Assembly: GCA_025463135.1 (NCBI GenBank)
Contig: JAOAPY010000045.1
Span: 1-64,000 of the forward strand
DNA: 64,000 nucleotides
Source: Acidobacteriota bacterium
GTDB taxonomy: Bacteria > Acidobacteriota > Blastocatellia > Pyrinomonadales > Pyrinomonadaceae
Direction: 5' to 3'
The notes below the pieces were generated by a model. It was not told the DNA's origin, searched no databases, and worked only from the letters and a program-made list of their open reading frames with translations. Shown here piece by piece: positions 45,237-54,719 of the stretch. Both the position numbers and the translations under genes were made by a program. How positions within the stretch are numbered: the stretch's first letter is position 1; each line of letters starts with the position of its first letter.

Positions 45237-47375
45237 TTAGTCGTGGTCGCCGGCGCTGGCAGCGTCGGTTTGCTTCTGCTCATCGCGCAGTACAGCTTTA
45301 CGTGAGAGCTTGATCTTATTGCCCTCTTTGCCGATGCACTTCACCAGGATTTGCTGGCCCTCTTTCAGTTCGTCGCGCACATCCTTGACGCGGCGGTCCG
45401 CGATCTCGGAAATATGCAACAGGCCGTCAGTGCCCGGAAATACTTCGACAAAGGCCCCAAAGTCGACAATTCGCGACACCGTGCCCAGGTAGGTCTGGCC
45501 CACCTCGGCTTCGGCCGTAAGACCGCGAATCTTGTTAATGGCCGCCTCGGTCGCTTCGCCGCTGGAACTGGCAATAGAGATGGTGCCATCGTCTGAGACG
45601 TCGATTTTCGCCCCGGTCTCTTCAACAATGGACCGAATCATCTTGCCACCGGGTCCAATCACGTCGCGAATCTTGTCGGGATTGATCTTGATCTGAACGA
45701 TGCGCGGAGCATGTTCGGAGATCGTTGTGCGAGGTTCCGCCAGGGTCTTTTCCATTGCACTCAGAATATAGAGCCGGCCCTTCTTGGCTTGTTCCAAAGC
45801 CTCAGCAAGGATCTGAGCGTTGATGCCGGCGATCTTTATGTCCATCTGCAAGGCGGTAATTCCCTCGTGCGTACCGGTGACTTTAAAGTCCATATCGCCG
45901 TAGTGGTCTTCAGCGCCGGCGATGTCAGTCAGGATGGCATACTTGTTACCTTCCATAACCAGGCCCATGGCTACGCCGGCCACAGGGGCCTTCAAGGGAA
46001 CGCCGGCATCCATCAATGACAACGTGCCGCCGCAAACGCTGGCCATTGATGACGAGCCGTTCGATTCGGTGATGTCGGAAACGATGCGTAACGTGTAAGG
46101 AAAGTCGGCGTCATCAGGCAGAACCGCTTCCAACGCGCGACGCGCCAAGGCGCCGTGCCCGATCTCGCGACGGCTCGAAGAGCCAAAGCGCCCGACTTCA
46201 CCTACTGAGTAATGCGGGAAGTTGTAGTGTAGCAGGAAGCGTCGTTTGACTTCGCCCTTCTCCAAATCGTCTATGTATTGCTCGTCTTCCTTGGTGCCCA
46301 GGGTCGTGGTGACGATGGCCTGCGTTTCACCGCGAGTAAAAAGAGCGGAGCCATGAACGCGCGGCAACCAGCCGACTTCGCACGAAATCGGGCGAATCTC
46401 TGAAAAACGGCGCCCATCGGGTCGTCGACGCTGGTTCAGAATATCGTCGCGGAAGATGGTCTCTTTCAGATGATCGAAGAGGACTTTTGCCGCGCGTCGC
46501 TGTTCCGGCAAGTCCTCGGGATAAGATTCAACGACTTCTTTTTTGAGCGCGTCCACCGCGGCATAACTGTCGCGTTTTTCCTGTGTAGTAGTGTCGAGCG
46601 CGGCCCGCAGTCGATCCGCGTAGTTCCGCTGGATCTCGCCGAGCATTTCCTCGTTAAGTACCGGCGCGACAACTTCTCGCTTCTGGATGTCCAAAGCCTT
46701 GTACAACTCTTTCTGCCAGCGGCAAAGACGATTGATTTCTTTGTGGGCAAGCATCAGGGCCTCAACCATGATCTCTTCGGAAACCTGCTGGGCCCCCGCT
46801 TCGACCATCACGATCGCCTCTTCCGTGCCGGCGACGATCAGGTTCAGGCGCGATTCGCGTACTTCGTCGTAAGTGGGGTTCACGATGTAGCGCCCGTCGA
46901 TCAAACCAATGCGAACGCCGCCAATCGGATTCATAAAAGGAATGTCTGAAAGATAGAGCGCGCAGGAAGCGCCCGTGATCGCCACGACATCGGGGTTATT
47001 GTCGGGATCGGCTGAAATAACTGAGGCGATCACCTGTGTCTCGTTGCGATACCCTTCGGCAAACAACGGTCTGCAAGGGCGATCTATCAGGCGACTGGTT
47101 AAGACTTCCTTCTCATTCGGCCGTCCTTCACGACGAAAGTAATTTCCAGGGATGCGTCCCGCTGCATAGTTTGACTCGCGATATTCAACAGTCAGGGGGA
47201 AGAAATCGATGCCTTCGCGAGGTGAACCGGCGCCTACCGCCGCACAAAGCACCATCGTGTCACCATAACGAATGACTACCGAGCCATCCGCTTGCTTGGC
47301 GATCTTGCCGGTTTCAACCGTCAATTCTCTGTCACCAAGCTTGATTGATTCTTTCAAATATTTCTTAACTGCCAT
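45237..47375 (-). CDS. pnp: polyribonucleotide nucleotidyltransferase (PNPase)
   Basis: 712 residues, normal for the family. Two RNase PH-like domains (~1-220 and ~320-545, with FLLHYNFPHYSVGE and GRREIGHGALARRAL-type motifs) are separated by the all-alpha linker. A KH domain (~560-615, DKIRDVIGPGGKMIRSI) and an S1 domain (~630-700) follow. It degrades RNA 3'-5' by phosphorolysis in the degradosome. rpsO lies directly upstream, the conserved rpsO-pnp order. ATG 47375 follows GGAGAGAG. Confidence 0.95.
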   Translation of the reverse strand: MAVKKYLKESIKLGDRELTVETGKIAKQADGSVVIRYGDTMVLCAAVGAGSPREGIDFFPLTVEYRESNYAAGRIPGNYFRREGRPNEKEVLTSRLIDRPCRPLFAEGYRNETQVIASVISADPDNNPDVVAITGASCALYLSDIPFMNPIGGVRIGLIDGRYIVNPTYDEVRESRLNLIVAGTEEAIVMVEAGAQQVSEEIMVEALMLAHKEINRLCRWQKELYKALDIQKREVVAPVLNEEMLGEIQRNYADRLRAALDTTTQEKRDSYAAVDALKKEVVESYPEDLPEQRRAAKVLFDHLKETIFRDDILNQRRRPDGRRFSEIRPISCEVGWLPRVHGSALFTRGETQAIVTTTLGTKEDEQYIDDLEKGEVKRRFLLHYNFPHYSVGEVGRFGSSSRREIGHGALARRALEAVLPDDADFPYTLRIVSDITESNGSSSMASVCGGTLSLMDAGVPLKAPVAGVAMGLVMEGNKYAILTDIAGAEDHYGDMDFKVTGTHEGITALQMDIKIAGINAQILAEALEQAKKGRLYILSAMEKTLAEPRTTISEHAPRIVQIKINPDKIRDVIGPGGKMIRSIVEETGAKIDVSDDGTISIASSSGEATEAAINKIRGLTAEAEVGQTYLGTVSRIVDFGAFVEVFPGTDGLLHISEIADRRVKDVRDELKEGQQILVKCIGKEGNKIKLSRKAVLRDEQKQTDAASAGDHD

Positions 47376-47510
47376 TTTGTTTTCTCTCTCCTTCGTTACG
47401 ATAAACGCTTGCGAACAGGCGCGCGAGACGTCTCATCCGCTCGCTTTAAAAAATTGGGCTCCGGTGCAACCACGTTCACGTGATGGTGGGTCGAAAGCCG
47501 TTAAAGTGAT

Positions 47511-47554
47511 AAAGGCGGCACAAGCCTCGTTGCCGTGAAGCTTATGCCGCCTTT
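47511..47554 (-). terminator. hairpin between rpsO and pnp
   Basis: AAAGGCGGCACAAGC (47511-47525) pairs with GCTTATGCCGCCTTT (47540-47554) with one mismatch; the minus-strand tail ATCACTTTAA is a weak T-tract. In many bacteria this gap holds an RNase III site or leaky terminator that sets the pnp level, which is plausible here. Confidence 0.65.
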
Positions 47555-47695
47555 GATTTGCTGAAGGCCATTCGCGTCAGCTTGCTTTCCGGATGCTGCC
47601 GTCACGTTCGGCACCTTGTGCAAGCTCTTCGATAGACGCGCGCTTTGTGAAACTGAGACTCGAAGATCTCTCGTTTTGCGTGTTTTACAGGGATC

Positions 47696-47965
47696 CTAGC
47701 GACGCAGACCCAACCGACCCACAACCGTGTGATATCGCTCGATGTCTATACGCTTTAAATAGTCCAATAAGCTCCTGCGCTGAGAGACCATCTTTAGCAA
47801 CCCGCGCCGCGAATGATTGTCTTTCTTGTGGGTTTTGAAGTGTTCTGTCAGGTCATTGATGCGCTTACTGAGCAAAGCGACCTGCACCTCTGGTGATCCT
47901 GTATCCGCCTCATGCGTGCGGAAGTCGGTTACGATTTGCTCTTTTGCTTCTTTCGCTAACGCCAT
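47696..47965 (-). CDS. rpsO: 30S ribosomal protein S15
   Basis: 89 residues, standard length. Family motifs are visible: [38 protein letters not shown] and LLDYLKRID near the C-terminus. S15 binds 16S rRNA and organises the 30S platform. ATG 47965 has GGAGG about 17 nt upstream and GGAAAG closer. It precedes pnp, as in most bacteria. Confidence 0.97.
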   Translation of the reverse strand: MALAKEAKEQIVTDFRTHEADTGSPEVQVALLSKRINDLTEHFKTHKKDNHSRRGLLKMVSQRRSLLDYLKRIDIERYHTVVGRLGLRR

Positions 47966-48310
47966 TGCTTTCCGATGATCCTCCTCAGACAGCAGTAACT
48001 CCGTCTCTCACGGTAACCGCTAAAGTTAAAGTACGGTGCAATTTAACACGCGGTTTGCGCAAGTGTCCAGCGAGCGTGAGGTGGGGCGTAGGGCTTAGGG
48101 TGTGGGGTGTAGGGAGAGGAGAAATTTTCAAGATCCGTTACGACAGCGGGTTATCCTCGGGTGGCATTTTCCTTCAATCATCATGATTACTACATCATGA
48201 TTCCCAAGATTTTTTACCGACGCATGCTTGAGTGAAGGATCGGGTCGCTACCGCTCCAGGTTCTTAAACGTTTGCCCACATTTGTAAGCGTCTTACTAAA
48301 TCAAACTGCA
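47966..48310. other. rpsO upstream region, no gene seen
   Basis: Holds the rpsO leader and, around 48230-48262, a half palindrome GGATCGGGTCGCTACCGC of the GGTAGCGACCGGATCC family. A possible promoter (TTGCAC then TTTAACTTTAG on the minus strand near 48020-48045) is weak. Confidence 0.4.
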
Positions 48311-48582
48311 CCACTACACCCCAATCCTGGTAGTGCTCCATTAAGGTGTTGCTAAAAAAGGGGACGGTTCGAAGGCAATGAGGTCAGTACCACCTGCGGT
48401 AGCGGGTGGGTCTGCTCCTGAACAAGATCGCTGGGCAAACCAGATCCTCTCGGCGTTATTGCTGCTCCAACGACAACCCACCCGCTACCGCAGGTGGTAC
48501 TGACCTCATTGCCTCGCAGTAACTCGCCGGGCAGTCCTTTCTTCTCAGCAACACGCTAACGGAGCACTACATCCCAATCCTT
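48311..48582. repeat. nested composite palindrome with CAGTACCACCTGCG core
   Basis: The outer arms contain TAGTGCTCCATTAAGGTGTT (48331 onward) facing AACACGCTAACGGAGCACTA (to ~48570), extended by CCCAATCC. The inner pair is GAGGTCAGTACCACCTGCGG (48380) facing CCGCAGGTGGTACTGACCTC (48508). So a complete element of the 36529 family sits inside a larger, different palindrome, upstream of ndh. Confidence 0.87.
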
Positions 48583-48656
48583 GGCCCCTACCCCCTTCTC
48601 CCCACGTTTGCTAACATCGGGGCAATCATAATTTTCCAAAATCGAGGCGGCGCATT

Positions 48657-49886
48657 GTGAAAAAGAAGATTGTTATTGTGGGCGGAGGCTTTGGCGGGGT
48701 CTTTACGGCTCTGGACCTGCCGGATTCGTACGACATCACCCTGGTCAGCGACAGCGATCATTTCCTGTTCAAACCGCTGCTCTATGAGTATTTGAGCGGA
48801 GAAGTCGAGGCCTGGCATATCGCGCCACGCTACGACGAATTGCTCGATGAGCGGATAACGATCCTCACTTCGCCCGTTGCCGGCATAAATTTTTCATCTC
48901 GCGCAGTATCACTGACCGATGGCGAGTCACTTCCCTATGACGCCCTCGTTCTGGCGCCCGGCGCAACCACGAACTTCGCCGGGGTGCCCGGCGCGGCCCA
49001 GTTTGCCCTTCCCTTTCGAGCGCTCGCCGATGCGGACCGGCTGCGGCGACGCATGGTCGAGGCCCTCGACAGTGTTCCGCCTGATCTGCCGCACCAGGAC
49101 GTGCGCAAAGCGCTCACATTTGTGATCGTCGGCGGCGGCGCCAGCGGTGTTGAACTCTCGACGAAGATGGCTGATCTTTTGAACGATGCCTTTGCGCGAC
49201 GGGCGCTGCAAGGTGAGCCACGCGTGCTGGTGATCGAAATGGGGGACCGGCTGGTACCAGGCATGGGCCATCAGATCCGCGAATTTGTTGAAGGAGCACT
49301 GCATCAATCGCATGTTGAGGTCCACACGCAAACTCGCGTAGTACGCGTGACTGAGAAATCAGTCACCATTGAACACGATGAAACAGAGACTGAGATTCCC
49401 GCCGCAGGCGTCGTTTGGGTAGGGGGCGTCCAGGTTAATCCTCTGATCAAAGAACTGAAGCTGGAGAAAAACGTGCGCGGACTGATTAGCGTGCAGCCAA
49501 CCCTGCAGACTATCTCTTACGAAAACGTTTTTGCCCTGGGCGACATAGCCTTTGTTCCGGACGCGACGCCGACACTCGCAGGCACGGCCCAGCTCGCCCT
49601 ACAAGAGGCTCGCCTGGCTGCCCAAAACGTGAAAGCGCTGCTTAGCGGAGATCACCTTCAGACCAAACACTTTGAAGAGCTCGGGGAAGCCGTAAGTCTG
49701 GGAACAGAACGCGCCGCTGTACTCGCGGGGGGAAAAGCGTTCGGCGGCCACCTTGCCCGGCAAGCGCGCTTTGCGATGTACACCTCGCGCCTGCCGACGT
49801 GGCAGCACCGCCTGCGCGTCGGCGCGAGCTGGTTCTTTGAAGGAACTACGCCGCGACCTTTGCTGCCGCTGGGTCTTAATCGCTGA
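48657..49886 (+). CDS. type II NADH dehydrogenase-like FAD oxidoreductase
   Basis: 409 residues from GTG 48657 (GAGGCGG upstream). Two Rossmann dinucleotide motifs are present: VGGGFGG (~7-13) for FAD and VGGGASGVE (~158-166) for NAD(P)H. The ALGDIAF motif near 300 and the C-terminal hydrophobic membrane-anchoring part (~355-400) match NDH-2. It passes electrons from NADH to quinone without proton pumping. An SQR or ferredoxin reductase relative cannot be fully excluded, but the redox-active Cys pair of those families is absent. The M23 gene starts 11 bp downstream, probably co-transcribed. Confidence 0.87.
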   Translation: MKKKIVIVGGGFGGVFTALDLPDSYDITLVSDSDHFLFKPLLYEYLSGEVEAWHIAPRYDELLDERITILTSPVAGINFSSRAVSLTDGESLPYDALVLAPGATTNFAGVPGAAQFALPFRALADADRLRRRMVEALDSVPPDLPHQDVRKALTFVIVGGGASGVELSTKMADLLNDAFARRALQGEPRVLVIEMGDRLVPGMGHQIREFVEGALHQSHVEVHTQTRVVRVTEKSVTIEHDETETEIPAAGVVWVGGVQVNPLIKELKLEKNVRGLISVQPTLQTISYENVFALGDIAFVPDATPTLAGTAQLALQEARLAAQNVKALLSGDHLQTKHFEELGEAVSLGTERAAVLAGGKAFGGHLARQARFAMYTSRLPTWQHRLRVGASWFFEGTTPRPLLPLGLNR

Positions 49887-49896
49887 GGCACTCTAA

Positions 49897-50610
49897 ATGA
49901 GATGGGCCAGACATCCACGTACTCGATTCCTGTTGGCCTTCCTGGGAATTGTTGTCGCGGTGGCCACGCTGGTCGCGCGGCTGACACGTGTATCCAGAGG
50001 TCGAAGACCGACCATGATTAACTTAGCCAGTTCCAGTCCCTCGCCACCGTCTCCATCATCACCGCCAACGGCATCGGTGCAAAGCATTTCTCCCACCGTA
50101 CCTTTAGCAGCGGCCTCTCCGACGTCGACGCCAACTGCAGGGCCTGCTCGAAACCAAAGCCCCGCTTCAGACATATCCGGTCCGGTAAATCTGATTGTTC
50201 CAGTTGCGGGAGTGCGGCCTGATCAGTTGCGCGACACATTTGCCGATGCTCGTTCGGAAGGCCGCGTACACGACGCAATCGATATCCCCGCCGCCCAGGG
50301 AACCGCAGTCCTTGCTGCCGCCGACGGCACCATCGCCAAACTGTTTCACAGCGATCGAGGCGGCACCACCATCTATCAACTCAGCACGGACAGCAAATTC
50401 TTCTATTACTATGCGCACCTTGACCGCTATGCCGAAGGCCTGGCAGAAGGTCAGTTCGTCAAGCAGGGAACGACGATCGCATATGTAGGCGATACGGGAA
50501 ATGCGGGAGCGGGAAACTATCACCTGCACTTTTCGATTGCTCAGGCTGCGGATCCAAAGCGTTACTGGGAAGGCGTGAACATTAATCCCTATCCGCTGCT
50601 GCGTAGATGA
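49897..50610 (+). CDS. M23 family metallopeptidase
   Basis: 237 residues. A TM anchor (~11-28) and a long Pro/Ser/Thr/Ala linker (~45-105) lead to a LytM domain (~120-237). Zinc-site motifs are present: HDAIDIPA (H-x3-D), a central strand with YAHLDRY, and HLHF near the end. These enzymes cut peptidoglycan cross-links. The gene lies near two L,D-transpeptidase genes (51105 and 53795), so this stretch has several envelope functions. Catalytic motifs look complete, so it is probably active and not a mere activator. Confidence 0.88.
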   Translation: MRWARHPRTRFLLAFLGIVVAVATLVARLTRVSRGRRPTMINLASSSPSPPSPSSPPTASVQSISPTVPLAAASPTSTPTAGPARNQSPASDISGPVNLIVPVAGVRPDQLRDTFADARSEGRVHDAIDIPAAQGTAVLAAADGTIAKLFHSDRGGTTIYQLSTDSKFFYYYAHLDRYAEGLAEGQFVKQGTTIAYVGDTGNAGAGNYHLHFSIAQAADPKRYWEGVNINPYPLLRR

Positions 50611-51104
50611 ATGCAAGAGAGAATCGAGCGCGCGAAGTAGTGTCAGCTCAAACTCCACACGTGAGCTGTTTGACCATTGCTACGGCTTCGCCGCCTCTAT
50701 GCTCTCCCGAGACGTACTTGATTATCCTGGAGGCTGAGCCCCGGATTCTTTAAAGGGCCAGTGCGTCGGGGCAGAGCCAGCCCCTCATATCAGGCGGCGA
50801 AGCCGTGCGACATGTTTCAAAACATAGGGCAGGTTCATTAATTTCAGTGTGGTCGTTAAGTGAACAATCGCTGTTCGTGTACAGTGCAGGGGGAACAGAT
50901 CTTTTGTGGCGTGTCGTTGCTATAGTGGGCCCTTCCAGGAAGTGGGCTGTGGGAATGCCTGTTGCAAGGCGACGAGCGGGACCAAACAATGAATCACGAT
51001 ACTATCCGTCCCAGATTTTTAGAAATTGGGCTCGAACGTCCCGCACCATAGGGCACAAGTGCCCTTCTAAACGAGGGGCCGGAGTAACGTCCGAGGAGTA
51101 TTGA
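50611..51104. other. intergenic region with an inverted repeat
   Basis: ACGGCTTCGCCGCCT (50682-50696) faces AGGCGGCGAAGCCGT (50792-50806), with GGCTGAGCCCCGG and GGGGCAGAGCC as inner arms. The rest has no convincing gene; the 99-codon ORF at 50805-51104 has no ribosome-binding site or recognisable domain. The promoter of the transpeptidase gene should be at its right end. Confidence 0.6.
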
Positions 51105-52559
51105 ATGAAGAGACCTTTAGTTTTTGTGCTTTGCGTTCTGACCTCTTTGTGGGCCGTTGGCTGCCAGGACCAAACGACAAATCAATCGAGCCAGAACGCC
51201 ACGGCAGCACCTTCACCAACGGCAGGGATTTCACCGGCAGCGACCCCTGCCGGCGAACAATTGGCCGCCGCGCAGCCATTGACGCTGCCGGTCCTCGATG
51301 CGTTTTTCGCCGACCAGTCATTTTCCGGTCTGCTGAAAACACGTCTGCAGCTTACCGACGATCAAATTGCCCGGCTCAAAGAAGTCGCCCACTCTGAAAC
51401 GGCCAAACTGCGTGAAAGCGAAGGACAGGTTGAAGGCGCAACCGCGGCGGCCCGCACTACCGCGGAGCAAAAGATCAGCGCTCTGATCGGCGCCGAAAAA
51501 GCCTCGCAGCTCGCCGCCCTGGTTCGTGAAAAGTGGAACGAAACCGCGGACAAGGCGCCGGCAGAGAAAACTGTTGCTGTCACCACGAATCCATCCAACG
51601 CCGCGGAATTTACCGCGCGCGCTCCCAACACGGTACCGACGGACACACGCATAATCGTGAACGCTCCGGCCTTCCGCATGGATGTCTTTGAAGGCGGCAG
51701 ATTGATTAAGTCCTACAAGATCGGCATCGGCTATCCGCAGTTCCCTTTGCCGACCGCCTTACGAAAAGCGAGCGCGATCATTTTCAATCCCACCTGGACG
51801 CCGCCCGACGAACCCTGGGTCGCCAGGATGAAGGACGTAACGGTCGGCGAGCAGGTTGAAGCCGGCAGCGCGCTGAATCCACTGGGGCCGATCAAGATTC
51901 CCATCGGGCTTCCCTCTTTGATTCACGGCGGCAAGTCACCCGCCAAACTGGGAACGTTTGCCTCGCATGGCTGCGTTGGATTGACAACGCCTCAGGTGCG
52001 GGACTTTGCCAAAGTGCTGGGCCAAGTCGGCGGCGCGCCTTTGACTGATGCGGATCTGGCACGGTACGCGCGCAACAAGACTCAAACCAGGCAAGTAAAG
52101 CTTAGCCATGATGTGCCGGTTGAGCTGCGGTACGAAACGATCGTGGTTGAGGACGGCAAGCTGCACATCTATCGAGACGTTTACGATCAGGACTCCAACA
52201 CAGAAGAAGATCTGCGCGCGGTGCTCACTGTCTACGGAGTTAAGTTTGAAGATCTGACGGAAGAAGAGCGGGCGCAGGCGTTAACAGCCCTGGACCAACT
52301 GGCCGGCAGATCCACCAAAAAAGTTGCGCGGCCGAGGACTCAACCAAGTCCCTCGCCTTCCTCTTCGTCCACTCCGGTGAGCGCCGCAGCCGGCAAGAAA
52401 ACTGCGACTGTGAAAAAGCCGGCACCGAGCAGGAAGAATCAAAAAGAAATTGTTATCGAGATCGCTGCGCTCAGCGGCAAGGGCTATCCAACGCCAGTGG
52501 AGTTGGATACAGGCGCCGGCCGGAAGGTAAAAGCGGCAGTCCCCGCAGCGCCTAAGTGA
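51105..52559 (+). CDS. L,D-transpeptidase lipoprotein (YkuD domain)
   Basis: 484 residues; GAGGAG precedes ATG 51105. The signal peptide ends in a lipobox, with lipidated Cys C21 (LWAVGCQ). A Lys/Glu-rich helical region (~90-150) precedes the YkuD domain (~180-330) with the catalytic motif SHGCVGL (Cys ~289) and its His partner in IHGGK. A Pro/Ser/Lys-rich C-terminal tail (~410-484) follows. L,D-transpeptidases form 3-3 cross-links or attach proteins to meso-diaminopimelate. The IPIGLPSLIHG context and tail resemble ErfK/YbiS-like enzymes. It is probably outer-membrane or periplasmically anchored. Confidence 0.9.
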   Translation: MKRPLVFVLCVLTSLWAVGCQDQTTNQSSQNATAAPSPTAGISPAATPAGEQLAAAQPLTLPVLDAFFADQSFSGLLKTRLQLTDDQIARLKEVAHSETAKLRESEGQVEGATAAARTTAEQKISALIGAEKASQLAALVREKWNETADKAPAEKTVAVTTNPSNAAEFTARAPNTVPTDTRIIVNAPAFRMDVFEGGRLIKSYKIGIGYPQFPLPTALRKASAIIFNPTWTPPDEPWVARMKDVTVGEQVEAGSALNPLGPIKIPIGLPSLIHGGKSPAKLGTFASHGCVGLTTPQVRDFAKVLGQVGGAPLTDADLARYARNKTQTRQVKLSHDVPVELRYETIVVEDGKLHIYRDVYDQDSNTEEDLRAVLTVYGVKFEDLTEEERAQALTALDQLAGRSTKKVARPRTQPSPSPSSSSTPVSAAAGKKTATVKKPAPSRKNQKEIVIEIAALSGKGYPTPVELDTGAGRKVKAAVPAAPK

Positions 52560-52724
52560 GTTCCTCGCTGAGTTGGTGTTGTGATTTTGTGCTCTTGTAG
52601 GAATTCAATTTCCATTCCATCGCCCAAAACAGCGAACCATTCTTCTTACGGGCTTGATGTGGTTGCGAAAAACCCGACTGAAGTCGGTACTCTGAGCGCC
52701 TGAGTCCGCATCTTGCTACGACCA

Positions 52725-53798
52725 TTAAGTTTGAACAGCCACGCTCGCCGCTTCGCATGAATCCAGCTCCGGCGCTTCGACAATCTCTGTTGCCGCGCCT
52801 TCGCCAAAATACGGGCGCCCAGCCTCGATCGCTTCGAAGTATTCCGAGATGCGCCCCAGAATCTCATCAACTGAATGTGAGTGATAGACGGCAGTGCGGA
52901 ACAACGCGCCACCCTGAAGACCGCGGGTAAATTGTCCGGCGAGCTGTTTCATGCGATTGATGGCCGGCGCCTCAGGCATGTCGGCGCGCAGCAGGTCAAA
53001 ATATTCAAGCAGGAGCTGGCGCTTGTCCTCGAGCGTAGGCTGAAAAACCTCCCGGCCCTGCATCGTGTCCTCTATCTGCCGAAAGATCCACGGATTGGCC
53101 ATGGCCCCGCGACCAATCAACACACCATCGCAACCCGTCTCAGCAAAGCGCGCCAACGCCCCTTCGATGGTGGTCACGTCGCCGCTGCCGGAGACGGGCA
53201 CCTTCACTACTTCTTTTATTTGCCGCACCAGATCCCAATTCGCCAAACCGCGATAGCCCTGCTCTTTGGTGCGTCCGTGCAAAGCAATGTGTTCGGCGCC
53301 ACAATCTTCCGCGAGTTTCGCCGTTTCGACCGCATTGATCGTGTGGTCGAAAAATCCCGCGCGGATCTTAACAGTTAGGGGAATCGTGATCGTCTTCTTG
53401 ATTTCCCTGAGGATTGTTTCCAGTCGCGGATGATCTTTTAATAAGCCCGAGCCGCCGCCATGCTTCACGACCTTGGGCGCGGGACAGCCGCAGTTTACGT
53501 CCAACATATCCGCTCCGACTTCTTCCGCCATCTCGGCCGCCATGCGCATCCGTTCGGGCCGACCCCCAAAAATTTGCGCGGCAAACGGTCGCTCGTCCGG
53601 ATAGAAACGCATCTGGCGTTTCGACTTTGGGTTGCTGCGCGTCAACCCTTCGACGGAGATAAACTCCGAAACCGTCAGGCCCACACCACCCAGACCCTTG
53701 ATCAGACGCCGAAAAGACACATCCGTCACGCCCGCCATCGGTGAAAGGATCAACGGGGGATTGATTTCAATGTCGCGAATTTTGAACGACCTGCTCAT
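52725..53798 (-). CDS. dusB: tRNA dihydrouridine synthase (DusB-like)
   Basis: 357 residues. FMN and catalytic motifs: SPMAGVTDVSFRRL near the N-terminus, the catalytic Cys in DVNCGCPAPKVVKHG and KIRAG. The C-terminal domain is usual for Dus enzymes. It reduces uridines in tRNA D-loops. Its start overlaps the stop of the upstream L,D-transpeptidase gene (ATGA), so they are translationally coupled; this link is not functional in any obvious way. Confidence 0.92.
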   Translation of the reverse strand: MSRSFKIRDIEINPPLILSPMAGVTDVSFRRLIKGLGGVGLTVSEFISVEGLTRSNPKSKRQMRFYPDERPFAAQIFGGRPERMRMAAEMAEEVGADMLDVNCGCPAPKVVKHGGGSGLLKDHPRLETILREIKKTITIPLTVKIRAGFFDHTINAVETAKLAEDCGAEHIALHGRTKEQGYRGLANWDLVRQIKEVVKVPVSGSGDVTTIEGALARFAETGCDGVLIGRGAMANPWIFRQIEDTMQGREVFQPTLEDKRQLLLEYFDLLRADMPEAPAINRMKQLAGQFTRGLQGGALFRTAVYHSHSVDEILGRISEYFEAIEAGRPYFGEGAATEIVEAPELDSCEAASVAVQT

Positions 53799-54442
53799 GG
53801 TTTGATATTGACGGGGGTGCCGATTTCGACGGCGTCGTACAACTCCTTGATGTCCTCATTCTCTAACGCCACGCAACCCCATGTCCAATCCGTCCGCGCG
53901 CCGTTGCCATGGATGAATATGTCACCGCCGAGCCTGGTGTGTTGCGGTGGCGTCTTCTTTTGTTTGAGGGCCGCGACAATCTGGTCGTATTGCATCCGGC
54001 TGATCAAGCGATCGCGCAACCCTCGTTGGGCGTGCGTCAGGTTCGGATAACTAACACCCAGAGACAGATAGAAAGCACTCTTCGCATTCCTGGTGAAGAT
54101 ATAAAAGTCGCCCTCGGGCGTGCGGTGGTCGCCTTGTCGTTCTTTATCGCCTACGGGACTCAACCCGAGTCCGATGCGATAAGTGCGGACCACTTGATCG
54201 TTCGAAAAGAGTCGCAGTTTGCGCTCGCCTTTTCTGACTTCAATGCGCGGATTCTTCAGCGGCAGTTTGAGCGGGGGGCCGGCAGGGATCCTCTCAGAAT
54301 TGGTAGGCGGAGTTGTATCTTTTTCGCGAGTGGCAGAAGCCGCGCCCGGAACAGTCAGTGGTCGGGCAGAGCCGCGGCAGCCCGTCAATAAAACCGAGAG
54401 CGCCAGCACGACCAGAAGAGTATAGAAAAGTCGCTCGATCAT
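53795..54442 (-). CDS. L,D-transpeptidase family lipoprotein
   Basis: 215 residues from ATG 54442; the longer frame to 54517 would begin inside a palindromic element. A signal peptide with lipobox LLTGC (~18-22) is followed by a YkuD-type domain (~70-215) with HGNGARTDWTWGCVAL, whose Cys is the nucleophile. The presence of GLSPVGDKERQGDHRTPEG places it near YafK. YafK-type enzymes detach lipoprotein from peptidoglycan; that exact activity is not certain here. dusB follows with a four-base overlap. Confidence 0.85.
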   Translation of the reverse strand: MIERLFYTLLVVLALSVLLTGCRGSARPLTVPGAASATREKDTTPPTNSERIPAGPPLKLPLKNPRIEVRKGERKLRLFSNDQVVRTYRIGLGLSPVGDKERQGDHRTPEGDFYIFTRNAKSAFYLSLGVSYPNLTHAQRGLRDRLISRMQYDQIVAALKQKKTPPQHTRLGGDIFIHGNGARTDWTWGCVALENEDIKELYDAVEIGTPVNIKP

Positions 54443-54460
54443 GAATATTCGATCATCGGT

Positions 54461-54669
54461 ATTAACGCCAAAAGCGTTCGCTAATTCCAACCCAGGGTTA
54501 CACCCTGCGTAAGGCAACTATTAAGTGCCTTTCAACCCTAAAAGGGTTGGCCAAATACTTTCCATCAACTTCAAATAACGTCCAACGCGCTCACCAACAC
54601 TTCCAGTGTTGTGCTTCCGGCCGACACGGTTAACCCTGGGCTGGAATTGGTAAAAGCCTTCGGCGTTAA
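54461..54669. repeat. three-hairpin inverted element with 40-nt arms
   Basis: The outer arms, ATTAACGCC...CCCAGGGTTA (54461-54500) and TAACCCTGGG...GGCGTTAAT (54630-54669), are imperfect complements over 40 nt. Inside are short hairpins CAACCCTAAAAGGGTTG (54533-54549) and CAACACTTCCAGTGTTG (54595-54611). It occupies the divergent gap between the transpeptidase and TPR genes and could be read as 5' end of either. Confidence 0.82.
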
Positions 54670-54719
54670 TGCGCGACATACTGACAACCCTCGCCAAATG
54701 TTTATAATCCACACGCACT

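Noticed and set aside
50805-51104. 99-codon plus-strand ORF before the L,D-transpeptidase gene
   Set aside because: No ribosome-binding site, no recognisable domain, and it begins inside the arm of an inverted repeat.
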